Positions 48,188-61,892 of a stretch of DNA of 64,000 nt are shown in pieces; within the stretch, counting starts at the first letter, position 1, and each line of letters starts with the position of its first letter. The stretch covers positions 1,014,952 to 1,078,951 of the forward strand of contig VWZL01001367.1 in NCBI GenBank assembly GCA_013396915.1. Direction: 5' to 3'. Below the pieces are notes generated by a model that had not been told where the DNA came from, searched no databases, and saw only the letters and a program-made list of their open reading frames with translations. The position numbers and the translations under genes are program-made. The DNA comes from Stercorarius parasiticus. Taxonomy: Eukaryota > Chordata > Aves > Charadriiformes > Stercorariidae.

Positions 48188-51100
48188 ATTAGTTTTCCAT
48201 TGAATTCATTGTGTCAGTGTATGAATCGTTGAACCCACATGCTTTATCAATTGTTGTACTGTGCTCTTTACAAGTGCTCTTTATAGGCTGCATTGTGGTG
48301 ATGGAGAATACAGGAGGAAATAAAACAGAGAACAAATAAGTCTACTTACAAGTTATAGACACAAGTTTGAAGCCAGCATTTTATCCACTGATCTGGAAAA
48401 AAATGTTGCCATAGCAATGATTACATCTTATTGTACTGAATACTTTCATAGATACTGATATAACTGTCCCTTTAAACACTGACCTTCTGTATGCTTCACC
48501 ATAGTTTACAAAAAAAATAATGTTTCTTTTGGAGGTTTACTTATGTATTACCATTTTTAATCTGTAGCCTGACCATGAAACACTCCCATGGCCAAGCAAG
48601 ATTAGCTGCTGCTTGTTGGGTGCTCCAGCAGCACAACTTCAAGCTCCGCTCAGAGGAACGCCAAAAGCGGCTCTGCAGGCAGCGTGGCCCAGCACCCCTT
48701 CCCACCCCTCTGCCCATTCACACTGGGATTGTGAACCGCTTATTGTCCCTGCCTGCAAAGTGGGTATCTGCCTTACTTTCAAAAGGGGGTCTATGGAAGC
48801 AATACAAATTTTTACTGCTAATCACCACCTAAACCCTCATGGATAAAATGAATTTGTGAGAAAGAGATCCGTAGCTAGAATTCATCTCCAATTCAGTCAG
48901 CTTTGGCTTCATATTTAAATGCTAGGGTTACTTGTATGCCCACATACCTCATTTTTAACATTTTTCCACACCCTCCATCTTTTCTTTCAAGACAGAAATA
49001 TTAATTAAAAATATTCATTTAAAAAGTTGTCCCACGTTATTTCTCTTCTCCATTCAAAATATAAACCAACCTCACCGCATCTAAGGTCATTTTGAAGTCT
49101 ATGGGTTATAAATATTTTTAGCTCATTTATTTGATGTACTTGCTTTTACTTCAAATAGGAAATTTGAAATTACTATGATTCTTTATCATTGCAGAGGAAC
49201 ATCCAAGCTTTTCTTGACGCATCTATTACTGTTTTCTAATGCTGCAGAAGTTAAAGTGCTGATCGTCAGCTCATGTAAATCAACATAGTTCCAGTGAAAG
49301 TCCATCTTCCACCACCTAAGAGTCAGGTTTACAGATTTTTCAACTATGCGTGATTCACCAGCAAGAAAAAGCTTCCACCTACCATGCATAAGGCATATTC
49401 AAAAGCTGAGTTCCCATTTAGAAGAACTATGGTTACAGATTTTAGGAAATGTGCATGGATTTATTTCCTCAGTCAAGGATACCGAAGAGCACAGACTCTA
49501 AGGAAGAAAGCTGCTTTTTTCAAGGGTCACCACAGCAGCCTCTCTTCTGCCAATCATCCGCTTCTCTCAGTCCCTACTCCTGCAGTCCTTCCTTTACACA
49601 AGACAGTTATCCTGCTAGATACTAAGCTTGCCTCCATCGCACAGATTTGTTTATAGCTCACACTTCCCCCCCTCATACATGCCAGAAACAAACTGCATTG
49701 TTTCTCTCTTTGTAAGGACATCATTTAGTTTTCACACAGCCTTTAACAAGGTTATACTCCCATTAAGAATAAGTATGTTTTGCCACCAACAGATTTGGCC
49801 GCTGGAACATATTCATTTTTTAATTTAATGCTGTTTTAAAACAGGAAGGGAGAGCTAAAATCATTATTATGAAAATTAGACTAGCATTTGGAAGGAAAAG
49901 ACAAGCTCTTTCACAGCAAACAAAGAGATTTGTAATAACACATCCCAGTAGTCAGCCAAGTGCTTTGATTTTTGTTAAGCAGTCATTTTCTTTTATTTAT
50001 AAATTTGGGATTATAATGAAAGATGGCAATTGAGTAGGTTACATTTTTAAGAAGAGCTGGCAAGAGGGATGGCAGTGAGAGCAGTGGAAGCTACTATGTG
50101 AAATGAATAAACACTGAGGAGAATATATAGCATCTTTTATGCTTTGGAATTTTGTATAAAACTTGGAAACTAAAGGAATATTTGTAATTGCAGGCTGGAG
50201 AGGTGCATGATGATCTCCAAGCCAGTCTGTCCACAGAGCTCAAGTACAGAGTCCTGTAGAGATATTAGCTGATGTCCTGCAGTTAACTGCTTGCTTTAAT
50301 GAAATGTGGCACCCGACTTAGTGGTGTGTCTTTCAGTGGGCTGGTTAGCTTAGACACAGCGATATGCTGTGATGCAGCTCTCACATTCAAGAACACATTT
50401 ACCTCAGAAATGCTTGCAAGCACCTGCATTGCATTATAGACATGTTAAGAGGCTTAAGGCTGTTATGTGCCCTGTTCACGCTGATTTCGTAACCCACTCT
50501 GGCTTCCTTGATTTTCAAGGAAAATCCATTAGGACAAATCTCATTTGCTTCTTTCCACTGACTACCAAAGGTGCTAAACCATTCTATAAAATACTTCTCA
50601 GTTTTATTACATAGCATATTTTATGACTGCAATAATTGCAAGATTTAGGTTTTTAATCTTCAACACACCATCTCAATGAATTTACTCTAGTATATACACT
50701 GGGGGACTAAACTGCTTTTGTATCAAAAAAACCTGAAAGGTATCTAAATAGACCTGAAATATCAAATCTCATTACATAATTACAGATAACATAAGAATAG
50801 CTACATCATTCAAGAGATACATCCCATTAGAATGTTTACATTCTCTAAACGAAGGATAAGAGCAAAAATATGTCTTAATTAACCTTTTGATCAAGTCTTT
50901 ATAGGTCTTATTGCTTTGAAGACCAACACTGGTATTTCTAACTATTGGAAACCTGGGCAAATAAGATTATTGAGGCTGCTGGTGCTTTTAATCCCTGAGA
51001 GATGGGTGATGCAATCCTCAAAGATCCTTATCAAATGGAAATGGAAATAGTGTACATAGAATTTAAAGAAAATTTTTTCAGGCTCCTGTCCAAGTAATGT

Positions 51101-51390
51101 TCCTTCTCTTCAGCCTGCTTCTCAAACCCTGTAGCTCTTCTTAGCAACGCTAATGATATCATCTGACCTTTCCCTCTATTCTCCCTCTGTGAGGGCGTGT
51201 TCGTATTTGGAATTGAATATACTGTTGAACTGGATCTGATGTTTAATTCTGAAATTAAAAGAAACAAATCTGCACTGACTGGCCCAAAATGGATGACCGT
51301 GTCTCACTAGCGTGGCTTATGTATAAAAAGTACCAAAATCTGCTGAAAACACCCGACCAGGAGGTCAATTACTCTAACTTAAGTAATATT

Positions 51391-51420
51391 GTACTTCATG
51401 TCCATGTACTTCATGTCCAC
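51391..51420. repeat. 15-bp tandem duplication
   Basis: GTACTTCATGTCCAT is followed directly by GTACTTCATGTCCAC, 14 of 15 bases the same. In the frame starting at 51289 it reads VLHVHVLHVHAL, but that frame is not otherwise gene-like. Confidence 0.8.
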
Positions 51421-54400
51421 GCTTTGTCAGAGACATTAAGCGCATGCCTAGCTTTATGTACAGGAATAATACTTAGTGTGATAGAATTTCCTAGTGCTTA
51501 ATTGTTTTGCTGAAACTTTTGCAAGCTTAGAGCTTGATATGCCCAGCAATGCAGCAAGCTGACAGGAGTCACCCCTCAGGATTAGGCCAGTTGCCTGCAC
51601 AGTCTGTCCTGGCTTGGAAGGTGGTCAACGAATAATGGCAGAGGAAAATAGTAAGAACCGAGCAGACCTAGAGGTTACTTCCATAGCGTGTTTCCCCAGT
51701 TTCCAAATTTGCATCTCAGAGGCTGCCTCCGGCAGAAGTGATACCTCTACATTTAAGAACTAGCTGACTTTCTATATCTATTATAGCATATTATATTTTG
51801 TCTTGTTGCTGTTTGCTATATTACCATTCAAATTACTGTAAGGTTTTCTTTCATACTGTTGTCTCAGATACTGCCACTTTTGCAATTACTCACAAAATAC
51901 TCAGACGGCATAAGTATAAACATTTCACTCTCCCCCACTGATTCCTGCATTTTTAAATGCTTTTAAACAAATCTGAGCTGAGTAATAAAAGCAAGCACAA
52001 AAGAAAGTGAAATAACAACTTAATTGTGTAAACTTAAAACCCCCTGAATGTTTTTTTTTCTACTTTCAAAGAAGAATTTATACCACTTCCATATTTAGAC
52101 ACTCAGAAAACCCAGATTACTTTTATTGCTGTGTGAATTTTGTTAGTTATTTGTATTACACCAAATACTGGCTAGCTTGGCCAAATGGAGGCTTTTTTTT
52201 CACTGCCTTTGTTTAATTTGAATAATTAAAATGCATATTTCTCCCCTCCCCCCATCTCTCTAATGTAATCTCTCTAACTGAATAACAGCTTTCCTGGTAT
52301 TGCGTAGACAAAATAACTTCATGGAAATGGCATTCTCTAAAGTAGGTTTTATGTTGACAGATTTACTCTCATTTCATTAGGTCTCTAAACACATTATTCC
52401 TTTAAAGATGCTGAGCATATCGTTACATACGCCATTTACCTTTTTTGTTATGGTCATTTTAGGACTACTGCAGTATTAAAAATACTAGATCTTAAGCTTT
52501 ATGCCCTGTAAATCTAAAGATAAAGAAATAAGCTGAATGAATGTGTGTATATACATCTACCTCTCTGCATACTATATAAGACATGTACTGCAGCATGAGG
52601 TGGTATAAAGATTTTATCAGCGCAAATTTAGAGCAACCTCATTAATTCTGAGTGGTGAAGCCCAAAAATTAATTATGTCTGTCACACTATGATGATCTAT
52701 ACAATGCCAGCAAAGAGTGCTATAGGAAAGTTTTGCAGACTTGAATAAACTTGATTAATACTGATTTCTTGATAAACTTTTGAACTTGAAGCTGATGACT
52801 TGAAGTCACAAAAATAACAATAAATATTAGATATCCAGTTTAGATGGGCAGATGTCCGTCTACATTGCAGTCTGACTTCTTTACTTTTTTAGTAACATTT
52901 TTATGCATGAGTTAAATGCTAGTTCTCTAACAGTGGCATCTTACTAAAAACAGGTAAGTATATTTTACGTCTAGGTCAGCAAAATTTCCCAGTACTCTTG
53001 CAAAGCAGATGTATGAGCCTTGCATAACTCTGTATGTTGACCACCAAGGAAAACCCAAAAGACATATCAATGTTGCAGTCAATTCTGTGTCTATAACTTA
53101 GCAGATCTATCAGAACTGCTAGTTGCCATGACACTAGCAATGTAGCCATGGCATCACAGGAGATAGTCATATCACAGGGTGTCTTTCATTAGAAGTTCTC
53201 ATGATAACACAACTTGCTCTAAATAAGCAATTTTAAAGCCAACTTTGAAATATCTACAAAAGTGCAGAGCATCTTTAGACTTGTTGTGACTCTTGGTTGT
53301 CCAGATGATAACAGAAACCAAAACTTTATAATCATCCAACATCAGAACCGTTTCTCTACCACATGATCTCTCACATGACAACAACTCCATGACAGTGATC
53401 AACATTTCGATCTTCACCAAGACATATTATATTGGAATTTCTACTTCCACAGAAGCTGCAGCACACCAGGCTGTAAGGCTTTCTGGTAAAAATCACAGCA
53501 CACCTGTATTCTATTTTCTACACAGGGGAGTAAAAGAAAAATCTGATTGTAAGTTTATAGTAAGGTCAACAATTTTAAAGTCTTCAAACTGGCATGGGTC
53601 AAACTATCTCACCATTTACTTTGCCGTCCATTATGCTTTCTGGAAGTGGTTATCATCTAACGTACTACGGTGAACATTCCCCTGAGAGGCATTCTCCAGA
53701 GCAGAGGGCAGGCTGCTCTCCATCAAAGCCCATAGCTATGAAATATACTACTATTGCAGAGCACAATAAGCCAAAGTCTTCACTGAAGTTCCCGGGTAAA
53801 ATTAATCTTTTAAAACAAAAATTTGTCCATTAAATCACAAGCCTGATAGCCCAGCAAAATTTTCTTACAGAAACAAATCAAGTTAATCCTATTTGAAGGA
53901 GCATTTTAGATTAAAAAAAAAAAAAGAGAATGAAATTTCCTTTTTTACTTATGCCATTTTCAATATAGATAGAGCTCACAGCAATATCCATAGTTAATAT
54001 TACAAAGCACTTCTCAAAGTAACTATCTTGCAGTTTACTACACTTTAAATATTTGAGATGAAATTCTCACTCCAAATGTCATTTTAAAAATAGTTTTAGA
54101 AAAATAATTAATCCATTTTTGAGAAAGGGGCAGGCATTTTTCAAATCTAAAAAAAACAAATAGGTTATGAGAAGGTTTAACAATTTCAATGTTTGCAACT
54201 GAATTTTGAAAAAAATCAGTAGAAACTTGATTTTTAGGATGCTGTTGCCTGTAGGATATGCTTTCTACCAACCAGATCTAACTGGACAGCAAGGTTCTGA
54301 ATCATTATCTGTGCAAGCTCTTAAAATGGGACATCAAAATTCCCTAAAAATTTAATCTGTACTGAGCAACCTCTTTTCTTTAATAAACATACCGAACTAT

Positions 54401-54723
54401 AATTTCTTCATCTTTTTGCTCAGCACAAAAAAAATTACGATGTTGGTAAGGAGCTGCTATATAACAATACAGGAGAAATAAGGCTTTTAAATCTCTTACA
54501 GAGAGAACCTTACATGAATAAGAAATGTAAAATATTTGTAGTCTAGCTTGTTAAAAACAGATCAGAGGTTTTCCCTGATTCAGAGCAAAGCAGGTAATAA
54601 AAATAGATACTGACACTTTTCACTTACCTAGCAATACAACTTACCTCTCCAAACCCTTCAAGATATTTTTATTATTAACAAACTACCTCAATGTTACTGC
54701 AGCTGTACAGGTGTTGTATGAAT

Positions 54724-54758
54724 TCTTTCTTGTTTTGTTTTTGTTTTTTTTTTTTTTT
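54724..54758. repeat. T-rich low-complexity tract
   Basis: A run of T broken by a few G and C, ending in 15 or more consecutive T. Simple sequence; its complement is not followed by a recognisable retroposed gene. Confidence 0.85.
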
Positions 54759-57700
54759 AATCTTCGGCTTCAGATGCAGAGCTAATATTAAACTATTTCT
54801 TATTTAAAAGATACGACCAAAATATAGAAATTGAAGATGAATCTGAATTTCTCTCTATTCCCAGGTTTTGTGACTACTGCTTTGATTTAAGTCAGCTAGT
54901 AGTTTGTTATATAAAAAAAAAATCCCACTGTAACCATAAAATTAAGCCTTTATTAATTATATCATCTTTCCTCTTTATTTAGCTGAGAGAAACTCCATCC
55001 AGTGGCACAAAACACAGCTCTACTGCCCATGGCAGGATGAAGTTTAAGGGCACTTCTGAGAGTTATGAATATTTGTGTGGACTCTAAGTCTGGGTCATCT
55101 AGCCCAGAGAAGGATTTGTGTGGTGGACAAGGCCACCATCAAGCATACCCCCAGTCGTCCTTTCCCTCAAAGGGGAAGTGAGGGAGTCCTGGTCTATTGC
55201 AATTCCTGGATTGCTCAGGCACCGTAGGGCAAGAGAGGATTCTCCTCTCCATAAACATGTTATTTACTGCCCTGGGAAAAAGGTTTCCCTGTTAGAAATT
55301 GATTTAAAAGCATACCAGGAGATTTTTAAAGAGAAAGAGCTGCAAAGAACTCACTGCTCTTACAAGCTTTATTGTGAGCTATATTGTAGTGCTACAATTC
55401 AATAATAGTTTGAGATACTATGCTGGTTTGAGGCATAAATTTCCTGTAGTGTCTCCTGTTCAGCGCTTAAGTCAGGATCATGAAGTCAGACATTCAATAA
55501 ACAGTTATTATAAAAGTATTAGCCTTCCTGGGTCCCAAAAAGAAGAGAAAAGCAAGTCTAAACTATAAGTTATTTTCCTGGCTTAGTAAATCAAAGACAG
55601 GGTTTTGGTTTTAGCGAGCTGTAGCTCAGCAAGGTATTCCGCAACTAATCTACTGCAGTCTTATCATTACTGGTCCTTTTGTCACTACTTCTATAAAAGT
55701 TGCAGCAGACACGTTTGCTAGCACAGGTACATGCAAAGCTATGCCATTTATCTTTAAACACAATAGCACTGATTTACCCCGTCAAGAGCAGGCAGCATAG
55801 ACTATAACTGAGCGAATTACAATCTCACTTTGGGGAAAGTTGCAAGATGTTTTTCACACTGTCAGCTTCAAAATACCACCAAAGGGAAAAAAATTCCTTG
55901 TAGAAGTTAGAACTATATTGGAGGCCCTCTTTTGGGGTTCAGGGGTGACCTGCTGGTTTGGGGTACCTGATGCACCTGGTGTCCCCCTGCCTGGTAGATG
56001 GGCAGGTTGGTCTCTGCTCTGTGGTGCACACAGAGTCCAAGCAGCCTCCTGCTGCCTCGCTCACTGGTTCATGCCGTAGCCCCTGGGCTGGTGCAGAGAC
56101 ATCTCCCGATATCCTCTCATAAAGGAGAGACGTCTGGAGCCAGTGAAAGGTAGGGGCCTTCCTGCACCATTTTGGAAGCCAGAAGCAGAGTCACAGTAAA
56201 GGTAGGAGCCATATAACCCTGTCGTCGTGATTCTGTGCCCAAGCGATTTCGTGTGGTCTGCCTGTGTGGCTACTCAGCACTTTCACTTTAAACTATCGCT
56301 GTCTGAGTCTGTGTATCAGGTGCTAGATGGGGACTAAGAAGCAATAAGTACGTTTCTGGTTCAGATGACTAGCTCTACGACCTTGGCAGGAAACTTCCTT
56401 TCGCATCTGTTTTCCCCCCCTACATTTTTGTCCATTTGGCCTCTTTAGACTATTTACTCTTGAAGCAAGGGCTGTTCCAGTAAGCTGGATGGTTTTTAAC
56501 ATGTGGCACTATATATAAAGGGCTTCCTAGAGGTTTGCTGAATTGATATACAACCGAGCAATTGATAGCATTATATCATAACTACTAAAATATTTTAAGG
56601 CAGAAAATGTTTACATTTTAGAACCCAGTCCAGTCTTTCATATTAGTTTCAAACTCTCCCACTCAATAATAAGGAAATGTCCACAGCTCTTGAATGGCAC
56701 CTTTTACTGCTTCTGAACATTGAGAATGGTTGTTCTATCCTTGAATACACTTAAAATCTACCCAGAAGGGTAAATATTTAGTCCAGTGCATGGGGATTTA
56801 GCTGTGTGATTTCCATTTGCATTAATAAATACAAATATTTACAGTATATTTCTCCCAGAATGCTTATGCTGAGATTTGGTGGAACAAGAGAGTCGTGGGG
56901 AATAATGTACCAAAAAAGTACTCTTCCATCAAGAATAATGTCCAATATCTAACCCAAATAAATGTCCCACATGAAACATCTTAGCCTAAGAATGCCCCCA
57001 ATGTAGAAAGCCCTACAGTGCTTTAAAATAAACGCATTCCTCAGTATTAAACTAGCAATATCAGAGGTAATGCAAGGAGGAAAGTGGGACTTCTTGCTGC
57101 TTTGGAACCACACAGCCACACTTCTGTACCATACAAGATTCTTATTCTCTTCACTTTCAGACTGGACCAAAACTTTGCAGAAACTGCAACACGACTGACA
57201 CAACTGAGCTAGTTTTAAACTAGCTAGCTCAGGTACCAATGGCAATGTATCCATGACAACACAGAATTCAGTAAGGATAAATTCGTCCTGAACAACCTAA
57301 TACCATACTGGTACCATCCAGCTTTCTTAGCAGTTTCTGTAGTCACATACTTGACTGCACTGCAGCACAAATTAAACCTCCTTAGCAGGAAATCTCCTTA
57401 GCACATTCTAGGTGTCCATGTCTCAAGAGTTGCCTTGTTATTGAGAAAGAAAATAAATAGTGTCAGTAGAAAAATAAGCATAGCTCAAATACTTCAAAGA
57501 TCTGCTCAACATTTTAACACAGCCAACAGTGACAACACTATCTGAATTCTGTATGAGTGCACTGAGCGGTGGCTCTGGCACTTCTTCACTGGTGGAGATC
57601 TCAACAGCAGCAACACTGCCTGCCCCACTGTGTGGTGGTGTTGGGTTTGGTGTCAGCACATTTATTTTTAGTGCTGAGCCAGATAAGACTCAAATTTATG

Positions 57701-60246
57701 TAGAGTTACAAAGTCCTCGTGAGGATGGACCCTCTGTCTCCGAGATGAGAACTGCCCCTGGTTATACCAGTCAGGTGAACTTGGGTAGTTAGCACCACGC
57801 TGTATACACGAACACCACAAGAAGTGCTGTTTTGCTTCTCCAAACCACACCCTTTGCAAAGGCTCCCACTACGGTCTCCCATCAGCACTCAACAAAGTCA
57901 CCTTCAAAGTCACCCAGATCTACTTGAATCTTACATGCGTTTTCCTTTTAAAGACTTCCCATGACGGAGAGCCTTGAGGAATAATTTTTCCTTCTTCCCA
58001 GTGGAATTCATCTATTCAACATCGCACTATAACTTCTAACAGTTAATTCCTTTTTCATTAAATTTTAAAGGTGGTGGGATTATTTTCACTTGCAATCTGA
58101 ACTAAAACACTAACTGAACTAAGAATGTTTATGGTAGGATCTCAATTCAGTGCTAGGAAAATTAACTGTAAGTTAAGAAATTCCCCAAATGACCCCAATT
58201 CCATCCACCAGCCGGAATGTCTGCTGTATGTTGCCTCTCCTGCATGCTGTCCTGACATCAGAGGCACTCACTGGCCATTAGAGCTGCATTTAAAATAAAA
58301 AGCGCACTTCGCCAGCTGTGAACAACACTGGCTGTCCAGCATCTCTCCTAATCCACCTTTCTCAACTCTCAATTCTCCGCTAGGATCAAGGATCGTATAA
58401 AGCCAGCTGTACAGATAACACAGTTGTAGCCAGCATGAATTCCCACAAGTCTTAAAGCTAAATTTCCATTTAACAGTTTAACAGCAAAAATCTAGGATTA
58501 CAAGGATAGAGCTAATAAGCAGCTCCAAAGCACTGTCTGGAAAAGAACCAATAAAAGATTAAAACTGAGCCCAGTGATTAAATAGAAATATATATAATAA
58601 AACGAACACAGTCAAGCTATTGAACTCCCAGCAGAAAGGCAGAGCAGCTCTCCCATGAATGGAAGAGCAGACCTTTTTTTATTGGTCATCTATGTTCTGT
58701 TTCCCCTAAGGAGAAAACTAAAACAAAAAGCTACAACCTTAAACCAACAGATAATCCCCATCTAAACGGTGTTTTAAAAATCAAACCTTTTAGGTGTCCA
58801 TTCTACTGGGAAAAGACACTCACGGGCAGACTGAAAATAGCTTAACAGTTCTTGTTTGCATCAACATAAGAATAAAAACAACTCCAGTACTGACATGGAT
58901 GTGCTTGATTTGGTTGGTTTGTCACCGATTTATACTTTATAGGAAGCGAATTATCTCAACTTTTTTCAAACTCATATCGGAAGATCAGTTTTCATGTATA
59001 CCAAGATAACTTTGATGCTGTACAACTTTATCATCAGCTTTTTTCTAAAAATTGGGCATCTCCCAGATCATTATGCGCCCTCTCATTTCAGGAGATGTTT
59101 GAAATGCTAAGCTGGTCTTTCCTTCATTTTTTGGGGGTCAATTCTCGAACAGTCTGCGATGTAAGACTGCAGTTAGTCTGTAACACTTCTGCAGTTATTG
59201 TACAGATAGCACTTTTATTTAAAAACAGTAATAATTTTTCCAAAGTTCATCAGTTAACCCATGCAGCCTGCTGTATAAAACAGATATTATGATGCTGATT
59301 TTGCAGGTTGGAAAATGAGATACAGAGAATTATTGTCTTGCATACTGAAAACTGAAACAACAATAATAAAAGCATTCCCAGGCCCATTCCTTTAAACTAT
59401 ATTATCAAAAAAGCAGAGAGAGAGACCGAGTCCAATCCAGTTTGACATCTTGGGTGTTTTTCAAATGAGAAACGATTGTGGAGCCACACATAAGGAGACC
59501 ATGTAAAAGTTACCTAAAGTAGGAAATAGAATGAAGACATAAACACAGATTTCTCATTGTGTTCCCCTATTCCTATCTGCCAGTAACGTCCCGACTTCTC
59601 AGTGAGAAATAAAGGACACTTCAGCACACATAAGTTAGAGGACAATTACATCTCAGATTTTAAAGCTGACCATTAGTAATGTGAAATTCTGAAAATGGAG
59701 TTGTCAGATAGAACAATTAATGGATGATTAGCATTAACTGTTAAATATTAAGATTTGTTGTCTTTCTCCAGAATTGGTTATTTTAAAAAAGAAAATCAAA
59801 CATATTTCAGCCACAAGGCTTCTTTGGAATTTCCTTTTGGTAGCAGCGGTATTGCTGCCTCCAGGGCGGTTATGGATCAGCCTTGGAGCTGAACAGGCTG
59901 TGGGGTGTACTGTTTGGTTCCGTGGTCCCTGGAATCCTAAACAAAATACTTCATCAAGAAGTTATTGTACCTGCATGGGCTCAAGTTGGGAAAGGAGAAT
60001 AAGGACATGTGAAAACACAGGATTTAAAGTCCCTAAATTAAACCTTATCTTTTTTTTGGCTAGCCATTAATTTTCTTTCTTCCAAGTGTTTTGCTGCTGC
60101 ATACTCTCCAACAGAGGGTAGGGTCCCATCTTGCTACATACACAATGATAAAAATAAACAGCTTTTTCAACTAATCAAGTTTGCAATACTAGAGATACGA
60201 AAGTTAATATTTTCCTCCTAGTCAAGTAAAGTAGCCACAGGGAGTG

Positions 60247-60325
60247 TCAGCAATTTGCCCACAGTCAGTCACTGGGAAATTCTGAAATTATTTATGTATC
60301 TTCTAGGTCCCATTATACTACCAAG
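60247..60325 (+). repeat. Weak ancient MIR/L3-like remnant
   Basis: CAGCAATTTGCCCACAGTCA, followed by a GGGAAATTCTGAA block and later TTCTAGGTCCCATTATACTA, recalls the AACTTGCCCAAGGTCACACAG...GAACCCAGGTCTCC order of MIR-type cores. The match is short and eroded. Confidence 0.3.
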
Positions 60326-61834
60326 AACAAAAGATCACCCTTTCCATTTTACATAAACATTAGATCCAGAGGAGAATCTAGAGTCTCTGACTTCAAAAGA
60401 GCCACCACTTCATTTAAGAAAAAAGCAATTCCTTCAAAAATAATGAAAGACTTTTTCTAGCATCATTTTTCCTTCAATTTGAGCACAAAATGTGCAATGA
60501 TTTTCACATTTGTTCGATGTCTCCAATTTTTTCAGTGTATCCAATTAAACGTGTCTGCAATAAACATAAATAGACCTTCCACAGCACTGTATCCTTGTAG
60601 CCAACAATCTCACAGCGCACCAGGTTTCCTATCATCACAAAACACCTAGGAAAGTGTCATGTTTACAGCTGCTTCTGTACTTCAAACCTTGACTTTTTGC
60701 ACCTCCAACACATATCACACTTTTTGTGATTTTTCACATGAGGTGAAGGTGACTGATTGCTCAACACGTGGCATACAGCACTGGATGTAATCCCTTAACA
60801 GACCATGGGACTGACACATGGGTTAATTAACCTAGAAGGACAGTAATCAAGCCAATAAAACAGAGGAGATTTAAGTTTTGTTTTCAGATAGAATTCTACA
60901 AGAGAAAAAAATACTTTTTTCCGGAGTGTCAAGGAGTCTTAGTCCCAGCACTAAAACCCCCAAACTGCCTATCTTGAGCTTGAGCTTTAATGCCAAAAAT
61001 GTTTGCCAACTGGACTGAATATTCTCTTCAATTGGGTTTACTGATCATTTAGAATCCAAGTCCATGCTAATCTATACATTGTTAGCAATGAAGAATTACT
61101 GTATTGGTATGGACTGCCCACCCATATTTAAACAGAGAAAAAAACATTTTAAACAGAGAAAGAAGAAAAGACACATATCATGCAGTGTATGAGGATGGAT
61201 AAAAATCCTAAAGTGCAATAGATCCTCCCATGTCTGATAGTGAAGCTAGCAGTGTCACATCGTGATTCTCTATGAACATTTCAGTTAATTTCTAAGGATG
61301 AATGAAGGTCCAAATTCTGTGCATACACCTAGTGCAGCCCCACTGATTGCAGAAGTCAGTACCAGAATCGCACTTCTGGTACAAAGAATATAGCCGGAAT
61401 TCAGTTCTAAGTGTTTGTGATTATTTTGTGTGTGTGTTTTGCTGATAGCCTATTACTCTAAACCAAGAGCAGATTGCTGTCAAGTGACATCCCTGAAAAT
61501 CAGCAAGCATTTTGTATTTGGCAGCCAAGGCCAGGGAGGCAGATTGATGAATAGTGTAGAACACTGTAATAAAAGAGCTTGATTCATATCAGGAGAGTGT
61601 ATTTGATGGGAAGTGTTGTGTTTATGTCACACTAACAAGTATGCAGATTGAGTAGATAGCGTTAGCATCTTCATCATTCAGTCTTATCCACTCCAATAAA
61701 CAATGCCGTTTTGTGGTCGACAGGACTCTTTTATTGCGGTATCTCAAACGAGTATATAAACATTTACACATATAGGCACACTACTTTCCTTTGTAAGAGG
61801 AAATTACGTTCAATCTCATTATTTATTTGCCATG

Positions 61835-61892
61835 GACTTGCCCAAGGTCACTAAAAAGGCCTTTGGGACATCCTGGAAAAGAGTCCAGGTTT
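61835..61892 (+). repeat. Weak ancient MIR/L3-like remnant
   Basis: GACTTGCCCAAGGTCAC at 61835-61851 is an exact match to the most conserved part of the MIR core as I know it. It is followed by an AGAGTCCAGGTTTA block where the ACCCAGGTCT block would lie. Confidence 0.4.

Noticed and set aside
57205..57233. CTGAGCTAGTTTTAAACTAGCTAGCTCAG, an apparent palindrome
   Set aside because: The arms pair only if an extra CTAG is left unpaired, and the AT-rich TAG repeats make such matches easy. Weaker than the two inverted repeats reported.
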